From: Deltaproteobacteria bacterium
GTDB lineage: Bacteria; Desulfobacterota; Syntrophia; Syntrophales; UBA2210
Direction: 5' to 3'
Length of the DNA: 64,000 bases
Assembly (NCBI GenBank): GCA_019313905.1
Contig: JAFDAI010000007.1
Location: 1 to 64,000, forward strand
Shown here: positions 49,191 to 60,430 of the stretch, one piece after another
Position numbering within the stretch: position 1 is the first letter of the stretch
How the letters are laid out: each line of letters opens with the position of its first letter
Notes under the pieces: model-generated
What the model saw: the letters and a program-made list of their open reading frames with translations, nothing else
Told to the model about the DNA's origin: nothing
Database searches by the model: none
Program-made: the position numbers and the translations under genes

Positions 49191-51773
49191 TTACTTAACA
49201 ACGATATTGACCAGCTTTCTCGGAACATAAATCTCCTTGACTATATCCTTATCCCCTGTAAACTGCTTAATTTTTTCATCATTCAAGGCAAGTCCTTTGA
49301 TCTTCTCGTCGGATTCATCTGCGGTGACCTGTATCCTGCTTCGCACCTTTCCATTAACCTGAACGACTATGGTGATTTCTTCCTCCGCAGCAACCTCTTC
49401 ATTAAAAGAAGGCCATGCGGTTTCGGAAAGCCTCTCCCTTCCACCGATCATTCCCCAGAGTTCTTCCGTCATATGCGGCACTATAGGCGACAGGAGGAGT
49501 ATAATGTCTTCCACCGTCTCTCTTATTACAGAAAAAGCCTTCTCGTCATCCTTCTCCGGCCGTCTGGTCTGATAGAGTGTATTTACAAGTTCCATGACCG
49601 CGCTGATTGCCGTGTTGAAATGAAACCTGTCCTCTATGTCAGTTGTCACCTTTTTGACAGTCTGATGCGTCTTCTTTCTCAGAGCCCTCAGATTACCTTC
49701 AATTTTCTCTCCGCCGTCAAAAGGCGTCACGTTTTTTATATTATCGAGATAATCCACAATTATACGCCACACCCTGCCAAGGAAACGAAAAGAGCCGTCA
49801 ACACCCTGATCGCTCCATTCCAGATCCTTTTCAGGCGGCGCGGCAAAGAGACAGAATATCCTTGCCGTGTCTGATCCGTATTCATCAATTATGTAACTGG
49901 GATCAACAACATTCTTCAGGGATTTTGACATCTTTTCGGTCTTTCCTATCTTCGCCTCAAGACCACAATGGATGCATTTTCCATCCTTTACCTCTTCGGG
50001 TAGAAGGTAGCCATGTTTTCCGCATCTCATGGTCTCCTTGCAGACCATCCCCTGGGTAAGCAGGTTTGAAAAGGGTTCATCAATACCGATTACACCGAAG
50101 TCCCTGAGCATCTTCGTATAAAACCTCGCGTAAAGGAGGTGCAGGATGGCGTGTTCGATTCCGCCTATATACTGATCCACGGGCATCCAGTAATCCACTT
50201 TTGCCCTGTCAAGACCCGGCTTTTCAGAACAATCCGCGCAGCAGAACCGGTCAAAATACCATGAAGACTCAACAAATGTATCCATTGTGTCTGTTTCCCT
50301 CTTTGCCGGTCCACCACAATTGGGGCAGGTGACGTTTATGAATGAGGCCATCATCTCAAGCGGGGATCCCCCCTCCCCTGTCAGCTCTACATCTTTCGGC
50401 AATACAACGGGAAGATCCTCTTCGGGAACCGGAACAGCGCCACACTTTTCGCAGTTGATGATGGGAATGGGAGTCCCCCAGTAGCGCTGCCTGGATATGC
50501 CCCAGTCTCTCAGGCGATACTCTATGGTCTTTCTCCCCCTCCCTATGGACTCCAGATATTCCACTATGTCATCCAGGGCCTGCATGTTTTTCATGCCGTC
50601 AAACTTTCCGGAATTAATAAGAATTCCCTCATCTACATAGGCCTCGGTCATGGTGTCGGCCTCCAGCGGATCATCAGGGTTCTGGATAACCACGATCTTT
50701 TCAAGGTTATATTTCTCGGCGAATTCAAAGTCGCGCTGATCATGCGTGGGAACAGCCATGACACAGCCGGTGCCATAATCCGCCAGCACAAAATTCGCTG
50801 CGTAGATCGGCATTTTCTTGTCTGTAACCGGGTTTAGGCAGTAGGCATCCAGGAATATGCCCTCCTTATCGTAATAATCGGATGTCCTCATCATTTTGTC
50901 CTGTTTCTTGACATGCTCCACAAAATCCCTGACATCCTGTTCTGCCGGCTTTCCCTTCGCGAGTTCCATTACAAGGGGATGTTCCGCCGCTATGAGCATG
51001 AATGTGGCGCCGAATATTGTGTCCTGCCTGGTGGTAAAAACCTTGATTACATCATCGGAATCGGCCATGGGAAAAACGAGTTCGCATCCGTAGCTCTTGC
51101 CGATCCAGTTCTTCTGCATCGTGAGCACCCTTTCCGGCCAGCCGGGCAGTTTATCGCAGTAATCCAGCAGTTCCTCCACATAATCGGTAATGCGAAAAAA
51201 CCACTGGTCAAAATACTTTTCGGTGATCTCGCTTCCACATCTCCAGCACAGACCCGCTTCCACCTGCTCGTTAGCCAGAACTGTTTTGCATGTGGGACAC
51301 CAGTTGACAGACCCGCCTTTTTTATAGGCAAGTTTCTTTTCGTACATCCAGAGGAAAAAGAGCTGTTCCCACTTGTAATATTCCGGCTCACAGGTGGATA
51401 TCTCCCTGTCCCAGTCATAACTGAACCCCATTCCCTTAAGCTGTTTCTTCATGGAGTCTATATTCTCATTCGTCCACTTCGCGGGGGGTATTCCATGTTC
51501 GATGGCGGCATTTTCCGCCGGCATACCGAAAGAGTCCCACCCTATGGGATGAAGTACGTTATATCCTCTCATCTTCTTGTATCTTGCCACCACATCGCCT
51601 ATGGTATAGTTTCTCACATGTCCCATATGGATCTTACCGGAAGGATATGGAAACATCTCCAGGAGATAATATTTCTCCCTTTCAGGATCTTCAATCACAT
51701 TAAACGTCTTTTCATCCTCCCAGCATTTCTGCCATTTCTCTTCTATCTCCCGAGGATTGTACTTTCTTTTCAT
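49191..51773 (-). CDS. leuS: leucyl-tRNA synthetase
   Basis: [41 protein letters not shown], editing domain. Confidence 0.97.
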   Translation of the reverse strand: MKRKYNPREIEEKWQKCWEDEKTFNVIEDPEREKYYLLEMFPYPSGKIHMGHVRNYTIGDVVARYKKMRGYNVLHPIGWDSFGMPAENAAIEHGIPPAKWTNENIDSMKKQLKGMGFSYDWDREISTCEPEYYKWEQLFFLWMYEKKLAYKKGGSVNWCPTCKTVLANEQVEAGLCWRCGSEITEKYFDQWFFRITDYVEELLDYCDKLPGWPERVLTMQKNWIGKSYGCELVFPMADSDDVIKVFTTRQDTIFGATFMLIAAEHPLVMELAKGKPAEQDVRDFVEHVKKQDKMMRTSDYYDKEGIFLDAYCLNPVTDKKMPIYAANFVLADYGTGCVMAVPTHDQRDFEFAEKYNLEKIVVIQNPDDPLEADTMTEAYVDEGILINSGKFDGMKNMQALDDIVEYLESIGRGRKTIEYRLRDWGISRQRYWGTPIPIINCEKCGAVPVPEEDLPVVLPKDVELTGEGGSPLEMMASFINVTCPNCGGPAKRETDTMDTFVESSWYFDRFCCADCSEKPGLDRAKVDYWMPVDQYIGGIEHAILHLLYARFYTKMLRDFGVIGIDEPFSNLLTQGMVCKETMRCGKHGYLLPEEVKDGKCIHCGLEAKIGKTEKMSKSLKNVVDPSYIIDEYGSDTARIFCLFAAPPEKDLEWSDQGVDGSFRFLGRVWRIIVDYLDNIKNVTPFDGGEKIEGNLRALRKKTHQTVKKVTTDIEDRFHFNTAISAVMELVNTLYQTRRPEKDDEKAFSVIRETVEDIILLLSPIVPHMTEELWGMIGGRERLSETAWPSFNEEVAAEEEITIVVQVNGKVRSRIQVTADESDEKIKGLALNDEKIKQFTGDKDIVKEIYVPRKLVNIVVK

Positions 51774-51864
51774 AATGATCTCCCTTAATCGATGTGGAAG
51801 GAATTTCTAACATGTCTCAGGTATTCTTTCAATCCCATTTTTCCAATTATAAAAGCCGTCTTCC

Positions 51865-51893
51865 TTGACATATGAAAATACGATAAATATATT
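51865..51893 (+). promoter_or_regulatory. sigma70-like promoter upstream of gmhA-grpE-dnaK
   Basis: TTGACA (51865-51870), 17 nt, TATATT (51888-51893). Confidence 0.65.
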
Positions 51894-51900
51894 ACGTCTC

Positions 51901-52515
51901 ATGAGCGATAACATTGCAATGGAAGATATTGAAGACATAATAATAAGAACATTCAGGGAAAGCAGCCGCGTCAAAGAGGTTTTCGTAAATGAAAATCTCT
52001 CCAGACTCGTCAAGGTAATTGATGTCATAACGCGGGCACTGAAAGATGGCAATAAAATACTGTTGTTCGGAAACGGGGGAAGCGCCGCGGATTCTCAGCA
52101 CCTCGCGGCAGAATTTGTAAACAGGTTCCTGATAGAGAGACCACCTCTCCCGGCGATCGCGCTCAGCACGGACACATCAGTCATAACAAGCATTGCCAAC
52201 GATTATGATTTCTCAGAGATCTTTTCCAAGCAGATAAGAGCCATCGGAAATGAAGGAGATGTGGCGTGGGGCATAAGCACCAGCGGTTCTTCACCCAACG
52301 TATTGAAGGCCTTCGAAGCTGCAGACAGGTTAGGAATGACAACCATCGCCTTTACCGGAAAGGATGGAGGGGAAATGGCAAGGTTGGCAGATTATTGCCT
52401 TAACGTTTCCTCCAACAGTACGCCCCGCATTCAGGAAGCTCATATTACAGCGGGACATGTCATCTGTGACATGGTGGATTACAGGTTGTTCAAAAAACCA
52501 GAGGGTAACTCCTGA
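51901..52515 (+). CDS. gmhA: SIS domain phosphoheptose isomerase-like
   Basis: GNGGSAADSQHLAAEFVNRF; ISTSGSSPNVLKAFEAA. Confidence 0.88.
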   Translation: MSDNIAMEDIEDIIIRTFRESSRVKEVFVNENLSRLVKVIDVITRALKDGNKILLFGNGGSAADSQHLAAEFVNRFLIERPPLPAIALSTDTSVITSIANDYDFSEIFSKQIRAIGNEGDVAWGISTSGSSPNVLKAFEAADRLGMTTIAFTGKDGGEMARLADYCLNVSSNSTPRIQEAHITAGHVICDMVDYRLFKKPEGNS

Positions 52516-52539
52516 TAAACGGAGGATAATCATATACTT

Positions 52540-53094
52540 ATGAATGAAGGAATCAAGATCAAAGAAGTAACACACGAGGAAAAGGGGAAACAGAGTTCAT
52601 CTCGTGCCAAACCGACCACAAAGAAAGAACTCCTTGCGAAGGTGGAGGAGACTGAGAAGCGTGCTTCCGAAAATCATGATAAGTATCTGCGCTCCTGCGC
52701 CGAGCTTGAAAATTACAAGAAACGAGCGGTACGGGATCGCGAGGATTTTATAAAATATGGAAATGAAACCCTCATCAAAGACATGCTGCCGACAGTGGAC
52801 AGCATGGAGAGAGCACTGAAACACGCCTCCGACTCGGAAGACTTTAAGGCATTCGTGGATGGACTCGGTTTGATTCGCGACAGTTTTCTCGCGGCACTTG
52901 GCAGGCATGGCGTTGAGGAAATAGGTGCCATAGGCAAAGACTTTGATCCTAATTTCCATGAGGCGCTGATGCAGGTGGAAGGTGAAAAGAAAGAAGACAA
53001 CAAGGTTGTGGAAGAATTTGAAAAGGGATACCTGTTGAACGGCCGATTGCTGAGACCGTCAAAGGTGTCCATTTCAAAACATGTAGACAAATAA
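52540..53094 (+). CDS. grpE: nucleotide exchange factor GrpE
   Basis: [45 protein letters not shown]. Confidence 0.95.
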   Translation: MNEGIKIKEVTHEEKGKQSSSRAKPTTKKELLAKVEETEKRASENHDKYLRSCAELENYKKRAVRDREDFIKYGNETLIKDMLPTVDSMERALKHASDSEDFKAFVDGLGLIRDSFLAALGRHGVEEIGAIGKDFDPNFHEALMQVEGEKKEDNKVVEEFEKGYLLNGRLLRPSKVSISKHVDK

Positions 53095-53123
53095 AATGGA
53101 ATATCACAGGAGGTCTGATTAAA

Positions 53124-55052
53124 ATGGGTAAAATTATAGGAATCGATTTAGGGACAACAAATTCGTGTGTCGCTGTAATGGAAGGAAGCGATCCGAGTAT
53201 CATAGCAAACCAGGAGGGGGGCAGGACCACTCCATCAGTGGTCGCTTTTACAGATAGTGGCGAACGTCTGGTCGGACAGGTCGCCAAGAGACAGGCGATC
53301 ACCAATCCGGAAAATACCGTTTACGCGGTAAAGAGGTTAATAGGAAGAAAGTATTCGTCAAAAGAAGTTCAGTACGATATTACCATCAGCCCCTTTAAGA
53401 TTACAAAGGCGGTAAACGGCGACGCTCAGGTGACAATAAGGGGTAAGGATTACAGCACGCCAGAGATATCTTCGATGATACTGGCAAAGATGAAGCAGAC
53501 CGCCGAAAATTACCTCGGAGAAAAGATAAACGACGCGGTAATCACCGTCCCGGCCTATTTCAATGACTCACAGAGGCAAGCAACAAAAGACGCCGGAAAG
53601 GTCGCGGGGTTGAACGTCCTTCGTATAATAAACGAGCCGACCGCGGCGGCGCTCTCCTATGGCCTCGACAAGAAGGCGGACGAGAAGATAGCTGTATTTG
53701 ATCTGGGCGGGGGAACTTTTGATATCTCTATCCTCGAACTGGGTGACGGCGTTTTTGAAGTCAAATCAACCAACGGCAACACCCATCTGGGCGGTGAAGA
53801 CTTCGACCAAAAGTTGATAGATTATATAGCGGATGAATTCAAGAAGGATCAGGGAATCGATCTGAGAAGCGACAAGATGGCCCTCCAACGCATCAAGGAG
53901 GCGGCTGAAAAGGCGAAAATGGAACTCTCCTCATCCATGGAGACAGACATAAATCTGCCCTTTGTCACAGCTGACGCGTCCGGTCCCAAACATCTCAACA
54001 TGAAGCTTACCAGGGCCAAACTGGAAATGCTCGTTTCGGATCTGATAGAAAAACTTGAGGCTCCATGCAAGACCGCACTGAAGGACGCCGGGTTGAGCAC
54101 TTCAGACATAAACGAGGTTATCCTTGTCGGGGGGATGACACGTGTGCCCCGGGTGCAACAGAAGGTCAAAGAGATATTCGGCAAAGAGCCCAGCAAGGGA
54201 GTAAACCCGGACGAAGTGGTCGCGGTGGGGGCCGCCATCCAGGCCGGCGTGCTGTCCGGTGACGTGAAGGATGTGCTCCTTCTGGACGTAACGCCACTAT
54301 CTCTCGGCATAGAGACACTGGGAGGTGTCATGACAAAGCTCATCGAGAAAAATACTACCATCCCGACAAAAAAGAGCCAGATTTTCTCCACGGCCGCGGA
54401 CAACCAGCCTGCGGTGAGCATACACGTCCTGCAGGGAGAGCGCTCCATGGCGCCGGACAACAGGACACTCGGAAGATTTGAGCTTACAGGCATTCCTCCA
54501 GCACCCAGGGGACTCCCGCAGATCGACGTCGCTTTTGACATTGACGCGAATGGCATTGTCCACGTGTCCGCCAAGGATCTCGGCACCGGCAAGGAGCAGA
54601 GTATCAAGATTACCGCTTCGAGTGGACTCTCCGAGGAAGAGATAGACAATCTGGTAAAAGACGCGGAATCTCATGAAGAAGAGGACAAGAAGAAAAAGGA
54701 ACTGATAGAACTGAGAAATCAGGCAGACTCGCTGATCTACAGTGTTGAAAAAAACCTGAAAGAAATGGGCGACCAGATAGACGCCAACCAGAAATCCAAG
54801 ATAGAGGAATCCATCGTCAAACTCAGAAAGACCATGGAACAGGATGACATAGATGCCATAAAGGCCGCTCAGGAAGAGATGACTCAGGCATCGCATAAAC
54901 TGGCGGAAGCCATGTACGCGAAGGCAACAACGAAAGAGGGCGAAGGGGCAGACACAGCCGGAGCTTCGGAAGAAGGCGCACAGGCCGAATCGACAAAGGC
55001 CGATGATGACGTAGTGGATGCTGACTTCGAAGAAGTAAACAAAGATTCATAA
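53124..55052 (+). CDS. dnaK: molecular chaperone DnaK
   Basis: [21 protein letters not shown]; full HSP70 signatures. Confidence 0.98.
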   Translation: MGKIIGIDLGTTNSCVAVMEGSDPSIIANQEGGRTTPSVVAFTDSGERLVGQVAKRQAITNPENTVYAVKRLIGRKYSSKEVQYDITISPFKITKAVNGDAQVTIRGKDYSTPEISSMILAKMKQTAENYLGEKINDAVITVPAYFNDSQRQATKDAGKVAGLNVLRIINEPTAAALSYGLDKKADEKIAVFDLGGGTFDISILELGDGVFEVKSTNGNTHLGGEDFDQKLIDYIADEFKKDQGIDLRSDKMALQRIKEAAEKAKMELSSSMETDINLPFVTADASGPKHLNMKLTRAKLEMLVSDLIEKLEAPCKTALKDAGLSTSDINEVILVGGMTRVPRVQQKVKEIFGKEPSKGVNPDEVVAVGAAIQAGVLSGDVKDVLLLDVTPLSLGIETLGGVMTKLIEKNTTIPTKKSQIFSTAADNQPAVSIHVLQGERSMAPDNRTLGRFELTGIPPAPRGLPQIDVAFDIDANGIVHVSAKDLGTGKEQSIKITASSGLSEEEIDNLVKDAESHEEEDKKKKELIELRNQADSLIYSVEKNLKEMGDQIDANQKSKIEESIVKLRKTMEQDDIDAIKAAQEEMTQASHKLAEAMYAKATTKEGEGADTAGASEEGAQAESTKADDDVVDADFEEVNKDS

Positions 55053-55070
55053 TCTGGAATACCTGAAGAC

Positions 55071-55105
55071 AAAAAATGCCCGGGGTTATCCCCGGGCATT
55101 TTTTA
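55071..55105 (+). terminator. rho-independent terminator after dnaK (bidirectional-looking)
   Basis: AAAAAATGCCCGGGG-TTAT-CCCCGGGCATTTTTT. Confidence 0.93.
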
Positions 55106-55347
55106 TGAATTTACCCCTGACAGCTGATTATTCGAGTGTATCGCTCGTTTATATTACAGAGTTCAAGCAGGAAACTCCTGAAAAAATACGGAAACAAGAC
55201 TGAAAATGAAGGCCATAGGACAGAAAGTGCTGAGAGCCGCCCTGTACCCGGAAAAAAGAAAAGAAGACCGGCAGAAACAGCATTGTAAAGAATTCGCAAA
55301 CGCGGTATAGATTGTCCTGTTCCAGCTATAAAAAAACCTGAGTCATT

Positions 55348-56037
55348 ATGAAACTGAAAAAAGAGATTAAATTCTTCTTCATCAAGTATTTTTTGACCTT
55401 TTCCGCGTATTATATCCTCAATCTGTACGCAAAAACCATAAGACTGCGTTTTGAGGGCAAAGACACGATCAAAGACCACCTGAAAAACAGCGGGCGGGTT
55501 GTTATGGCTTTCTGGCATCAGAGATTCTTTGGAGGACTCTACCTCCCCAAGACATTCCGCAGACCGATCTGTGTTATGATCTCTCAGAGCAGGGACGGGG
55601 ATTTTATTGCCGATGTTGCTGAGAGAATCGGCTGGACACCGGCACGCGGATCAAGCTCCCGTGGAGGCAGAGATGCCCTGAGAAAAATAGTCGATGATCT
55701 CATCAAAAACAGATTCGCAGTCCATGTAGTAGACGGACCAACGGGGCCCCCCTATGTTATAAAACCGGGCCTCATATCTATGGCGCAGCAATCGGGAGCT
55801 GCCATCTGTCCAACCTATTTTTTTTATGAAAACGCCTGGATATTTAACAGCTGGGATCGATTCATGGTTCCCAAACCATTCAGCAGGGTTATCGTCCGTT
55901 TCGGCCCCCTTGAGTCTGTTCCCGAAAATATGGATCCTGAAGAATTTGAAAGGATTCGCTTTCATATCGAGCAGAAAATGATAGAGGAATATGAAAAGGG
56001 AGATCGGTCCATGGCATCTTCCCGCAACTCTACATAA
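55348..56037 (+). CDS. lysophospholipid acyltransferase family (DUF374) protein
   Basis: GRVVMAFWHQRFFGGLYLPKTF; MISQSRDGDFIADVAERIGWTPARGSSSRGG; VDGPTGPPYVIKPGLISMAQ. Confidence 0.92.
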   Translation: MKLKKEIKFFFIKYFLTFSAYYILNLYAKTIRLRFEGKDTIKDHLKNSGRVVMAFWHQRFFGGLYLPKTFRRPICVMISQSRDGDFIADVAERIGWTPARGSSSRGGRDALRKIVDDLIKNRFAVHVVDGPTGPPYVIKPGLISMAQQSGAAICPTYFFYENAWIFNSWDRFMVPKPFSRVIVRFGPLESVPENMDPEEFERIRFHIEQKMIEEYEKGDRSMASSRNST

Positions 56038-56662
56038 AATATCTTATTCCCGATACTCCAAAATATATACCGAAAAAGATAAGCATAACGGCACAGACGC
56101 CGATAATTCCCCGATATATTCTATCGCTTATATGCTTCCTCCCCCGTGAAACAAACAGCGATACGGCGCTGTACCACAGCAGATCAGCCAGTATATGTCC
56201 TGTGAAGAAAACCGCCACGCCGATGAATCCGAATTTCATCGAAATGATAACATAACCCAGTCCGATTGTTGCCCACCATATTATCCAGTAGGGGTTTGCC
56301 AGGCTCGTCAGAATGCCCGCCACTACGGGACCGCCCCAGGCGCTTTTCCCGCTTGAAAGATCAAGTCTGAGTCGTCTTATATCTTTCAGCATATCAAAAG
56401 AGATCCAGAGCAGAACAGCGCCTCCTGCTATCCCGACAATTCCAAGCAATACGGGGTTATTGATCAAATTCGCAAACCCCAGGGTAAGGAACACAAGCAA
56501 CGATATTTCGAGAACAGCATGGCCCAGAACTATCAGGGGACCGGCGATAAAGCCTCTTTTTGTGCTTTCACTGATGGTTACGGTTAGCACCGGTCCGGGC
56601 ATCATCGCACCCGACAGGGCGATGATAAAAGATGATATGAATATGGCTGTCAGCTTTTCCAA
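56030..56662 (-). CDS. LysE family transporter
   Basis: SGAMMPGPVLTVTISESTKRGFIAGPLIVLGHAVLE. Confidence 0.9.
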   Translation of the reverse strand: MEKLTAIFISSFIIALSGAMMPGPVLTVTISESTKRGFIAGPLIVLGHAVLEISLLVFLTLGFANLINNPVLLGIVGIAGGAVLLWISFDMLKDIRRLRLDLSSGKSAWGGPVVAGILTSLANPYWIIWWATIGLGYVIISMKFGFIGVAVFFTGHILADLLWYSAVSLFVSRGRKHISDRIYRGIIGVCAVMLIFFGIYFGVSGIRYFM

Positions 56663-56731
56663 GTTTCAGTTTTTCTCCGGATATTTTTGACTTAACGGCC
56701 CAGATTATGTAGTATCACTCTCCCATGGAGG

Positions 56732-57334
56732 ATGCCAGATAAAATGAACGAAAAACCCGCAGACATTCGCATTTTCAGCATTATATCCGCCCTGCTTTTA
56801 TGCGTGTTCCTGTGGGCGGGACCATGTTCGCTGCGGGCCGCGACGTCGGATCTTCATTCGCCGGAAGACGGCCGCGTGAGACTGCTCGAAGACAGTGAAT
56901 ATTTTCCCGCATTCATGAAGGCAATCCACAGCGCGAAGGATGAGATTGTCATGTCGTTCTTTTTATTCAAGACAAATGGCTACAGCAAGAGCTACACGGA
57001 CAGGCTTCTCGCCGGGCTCGTCCGCGCGGCTAATCGGGGAGTAAAGGTAAGGATTATTCTTGAGGAAGGCGCCGGCACGAGGGATTCCCAGGTCGATAAA
57101 AACAACAGGGAAACGGCCGCAAGACTGGAGGAAAAGGGTATCGATGTACATTTTGATTCTCCACACATCACTACTCACACGAAGGTAGCCGTAATCGACA
57201 GAAGATATATATTCCTGGGAAGTCACAATTTGACAAACTCCGCGCTCAAGTATAATCATGAGCTGTCTGTTTTTATTGATTCCCCATCAATGGCAATGAA
57301 AATACTAAAATATATCAACTCCCTGTACAAATGA
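56732..57334 (+). CDS. phospholipase D-like domain protein
   Basis: Signal peptide; single HTKVAVIDRRYIFLGSHN (HKD variant). Confidence 0.85.
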   Translation: MPDKMNEKPADIRIFSIISALLLCVFLWAGPCSLRAATSDLHSPEDGRVRLLEDSEYFPAFMKAIHSAKDEIVMSFFLFKTNGYSKSYTDRLLAGLVRAANRGVKVRIILEEGAGTRDSQVDKNNRETAARLEEKGIDVHFDSPHITTHTKVAVIDRRYIFLGSHNLTNSALKYNHELSVFIDSPSMAMKILKYINSLYK

Positions 57335-57338
57335 GAAT

Positions 57339-59252
57339 ATGATGAGAAAGCCACAAAAGATATTATATGCCCTGTGCGCCGTGCTGATGCTGTTTGCCAT
57401 CGGATGCGCCGGCGTACCCATTCAAAGGGAAAGTCCCCGGATCGTCTTCGAAGGCATGCCTGAAGAGGTAATCCGGATATTTGACAGCGCCGATGAGGCG
57501 TTCAGAGAAAAACGTTTTGACAGGGCGATGGCCCTCTACGAAAACATACTTGAACACTTTCCATCAGGCAGAGTGGCCTTTTTGTCTCACCTGAAGCGTG
57601 GGGAGATATTCATCGCCCGCGAGGAGTACACCAGGGCGATTGAGGAACTGAACCTCATTCCCGGCGGATTTGAGGAAGACCCCATCCATGCAGAGGCCCG
57701 TTGCCGGCTCGCGCTTTCTTATTTACGACTGGGCATGAATGAAACCTCGGAAGACATCTGCAAAAAACTCCTCGGTGGAAAGGTCCCCTCTTACCTGAAA
57801 CCGGAAATAGAATCACTGATGGGTGACAACCTTGCAGAATCAGGCCAAAACAGGGCGGCCTTCGACTGGTATATGGAATCACTGAAGAGCAGACCGGGCA
57901 CAAAACTTAAAGAGTCCATAAAAAAGAAGATCGAAGACATTATCGCTGATGGGCTGTCACTCGATCAACTCCAAGAAATAAAAAAGGGTTACTGGTGGGG
58001 ATACCCCTCGGGGTATCTTCTTTACACACTCGCCGTTGCATCTTGCGATATCAGGAACTTTGAAAAGGCGGATGAATATCTGGGCAGGTTTCTCTCCGGC
58101 TACAGAGAACATCCCCTGTTCGAAAAGGGAGAGGCCCTGCACCGGAGAATTGCCGCCTTGAAACTGGTAAAACACTGCGCAGTTGGGTGCGTTCTTCCCC
58201 TCACCGGAAGATACGCCACCTATGGAAACCGGGCGCTTGACGCCGTTATTCTTGCCTCCGGCATATTTGATCCCGGGTACAGCAGTCCCATACAACTCTT
58301 CATAGAAGACTCGAAAGGTGATCCCGACACGGCCAGAGAGGCGGTAAGAAGGCTGGCCGATGAATATCACGTTATCGGCATAATAGGCCCACTCGGAAGC
58401 GCGGCCGCCTTTGAAGCTGCCAGGGAGGCCCAGGAACTGGGCGTCCCAATAATAACCCTGACCCAGAAGAAAGATATTGCCGAAACAGGCGATTATGTTT
58501 TTCGAGATTTTCTTACCGGTGACATGCAGGTAAAAGCGCTTGTTACATATTCCATCGATAACCTCGGCATAGAGAATTTTGCTATCTTATATCCCGACGA
58601 TAATTATGGAACAAAGATGATGAACCTATTCTGGGATGAGGTACTTTGGCAGGGCGGACAGATACGCGGGGTGGAATCATACAGCAGTAAGCAGACCGAC
58701 TTCGGTAAGGAAATAAAGGCATTGACCGGGTTAGACTTATCTGAAAAAGACAAAACATCCGGAGAAAAGCCGACTCCGATCGTGGATTTTGACGCGCTCT
58801 TTATACCGGACTCTTATTCCACCGTGAACATGATAGCCCCCCAGCTGGCCTTCTACGATGTCATCGGCGTACAGCTCTTGGGAACAAACATCTGGAATTC
58901 TCCTGATCTCCTGAAAAAGGACAGTAAATATCTTGAAGGAGCGGTTTTTACTGATTGTTTTTTCCTGGACAGTGCCTGCCCGGAGGTCAGGAATTTTATA
59001 GATCGTTTTTATGTCGCATGCGGCAGGGAACCGGGCAATATGGAGGCGCTCGCATACGACGCGACAAAAATAATGGCAGATCTGATAACAGAAGACAATG
59101 TAGAGACCAGAGATGATCTGAAAGATAGTCTCTCACACCTCGAGGACTATCCCGGCATAACAGGAATGACCTCATTTTCCGGGACAGGAGACGCTGGAAA
59201 AATCCTCCATATACTCTCGGTGATGAATGGTGAGATTGTTCAGATAAGATAG
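57339..59252 (+). CDS. lipoprotein with TPR region and LpoA/Peripla_BP_6-like domain
   Basis: Lipobox LFAIGCAG; TPR-like helices; GCVLPLTGRYATYGNRALDAV...IIGPLGSAAAFEAAREAQELGVPIITLTQ. Confidence 0.85.
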   Translation: MMRKPQKILYALCAVLMLFAIGCAGVPIQRESPRIVFEGMPEEVIRIFDSADEAFREKRFDRAMALYENILEHFPSGRVAFLSHLKRGEIFIAREEYTRAIEELNLIPGGFEEDPIHAEARCRLALSYLRLGMNETSEDICKKLLGGKVPSYLKPEIESLMGDNLAESGQNRAAFDWYMESLKSRPGTKLKESIKKKIEDIIADGLSLDQLQEIKKGYWWGYPSGYLLYTLAVASCDIRNFEKADEYLGRFLSGYREHPLFEKGEALHRRIAALKLVKHCAVGCVLPLTGRYATYGNRALDAVILASGIFDPGYSSPIQLFIEDSKGDPDTAREAVRRLADEYHVIGIIGPLGSAAAFEAAREAQELGVPIITLTQKKDIAETGDYVFRDFLTGDMQVKALVTYSIDNLGIENFAILYPDDNYGTKMMNLFWDEVLWQGGQIRGVESYSSKQTDFGKEIKALTGLDLSEKDKTSGEKPTPIVDFDALFIPDSYSTVNMIAPQLAFYDVIGVQLLGTNIWNSPDLLKKDSKYLEGAVFTDCFFLDSACPEVRNFIDRFYVACGREPGNMEALAYDATKIMADLITEDNVETRDDLKDSLSHLEDYPGITGMTSFSGTGDAGKILHILSVMNGEIVQIR

Positions 59253-59254
59253 GT

Positions 59255-59590
59255 TTATTCCACGCCTGTTGGGATAAGACACATAAAGCGAAAAATTCCT
59301 TCACTTCTATTTATCAGACAGTGTTCCTCGCCGGGCGGAATGAAGATGGTAGCCCCTTCTCCTACAGGGGTTTCATCCCCAAAGTTGTTCCTGGCCGCGG
59401 CATTCCCCTTCAGTACAAATATCTCGTGTTCCCACGGATGGTCGTGCAGGGGGCTGGATGCCCCCGGTTCCAGCTCAAATATCCTCATAATAAAATTGGG
59501 GGCGCCTTCCTGTTCTCCTATGACAACTCTTTTTTTGACGCCCTTCATCATTTCAACTGCTTCCACATCTTCATAATGACGGATAATCAC
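59255..59590 (-). CDS. cupin domain protein
   Basis: FELEPGASSPLHDHPWEHEIFVLKGNAAARN...EEHCLINR. Confidence 0.88.
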   Translation of the reverse strand: MIIRHYEDVEAVEMMKGVKKRVVIGEQEGAPNFIMRIFELEPGASSPLHDHPWEHEIFVLKGNAAARNNFGDETPVGEGATIFIPPGEEHCLINRSEGIFRFMCLIPTGVE

Positions 59591-59637
59591 GATATATTCC
59601 CTTTCTTTTCAGATCGCGTCCTGGTTCGACCGCCTGT

Positions 59638-60363
59638 TTATTCATCGTTTTTACGTCTGGAAAAAGTTTTTTTGAATTTCAACGCCGATTTTATCACACC
59701 GATAATGTTTTCAACTCCCAAGAATTCCGTGTTTATGATGAGATCGTAATTGATGGGATCTTCAATATTCACCTTGAAATACCTTCTCACCGAGTCCCTG
59801 CGCTCCGCTTCCTTCAGAACAATCCGTTGCTTTGCACCCCCTTCTGTAATATTAAACTCCTGCACCATATGGCGGACCTTCGTCTCCATGGGCGCAATGA
59901 ACCTTACCCTGAGGGTCTCGTCGGGGGGAAGAATCAGGTTGGCACCCCTGCCGATAATGATGGCACCCCCTTGCTCTCCTATGGCACCTATGACTTTTGT
60001 CAGGTGGTATACATAGTTATCCGTCAGAAGGAAACGTGTCGCTTTCAGATACACTATCCAGTTATCCAGTACATTGCGTGTCTTCTCATCCAGATGCGAA
60101 ACAACCTTCTCGCTCATTCTAACGCTTTCTGCCACTTCATGTATGATTTTGGAATCTATGATATCAAGTTTCAATTCTTTAGAGAGTCGCTGAACCAGCT
60201 CATTCACAATACTCCCCGGTTGTCTCGAGATGGTTATGACAGGCGAAGGGACTTCTTTTCCACTCTTTCTCCTCTCTTTCGATATTTCCCACTTTTTTAT
60301 CTGCTCTTCAACAATACGATTGAGTTCCATGTTTCCTATATTCATATTACCACCTTTCTTCAT
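59638..60363 (-). CDS. cytidylate kinase-like family protein
   Basis: PVITISRQPGSIVNELVQRLSKELKLDIIDSKIIHEVAE; IIGRGANLILP. Confidence 0.88.
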   Translation of the reverse strand: MKKGGNMNIGNMELNRIVEEQIKKWEISKERRKSGKEVPSPVITISRQPGSIVNELVQRLSKELKLDIIDSKIIHEVAESVRMSEKVVSHLDEKTRNVLDNWIVYLKATRFLLTDNYVYHLTKVIGAIGEQGGAIIIGRGANLILPPDETLRVRFIAPMETKVRHMVQEFNITEGGAKQRIVLKEAERRDSVRRYFKVNIEDPINYDLIINTEFLGVENIIGVIKSALKFKKTFSRRKNDE

Positions 60364-60376
60364 ATTACCACCTTTC
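60341..60376. repeat. 18-bp perfect tandem duplication spanning RBS and start codon
   Basis: TTCATATTACCACCTTTC twice. Confidence 0.95.
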
Positions 60377-60430
60377 CAGTTTTTTTCTCATATCACTGCA
60401 GGCAAATTTATTACAATACTCGAAGGTCTG

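Noticed and set aside
53849-54649. 266-aa ORF (-) opposite dnaK
   Set aside because: Well-known antisense open frame arising from dnaK codon usage; no independent evidence.
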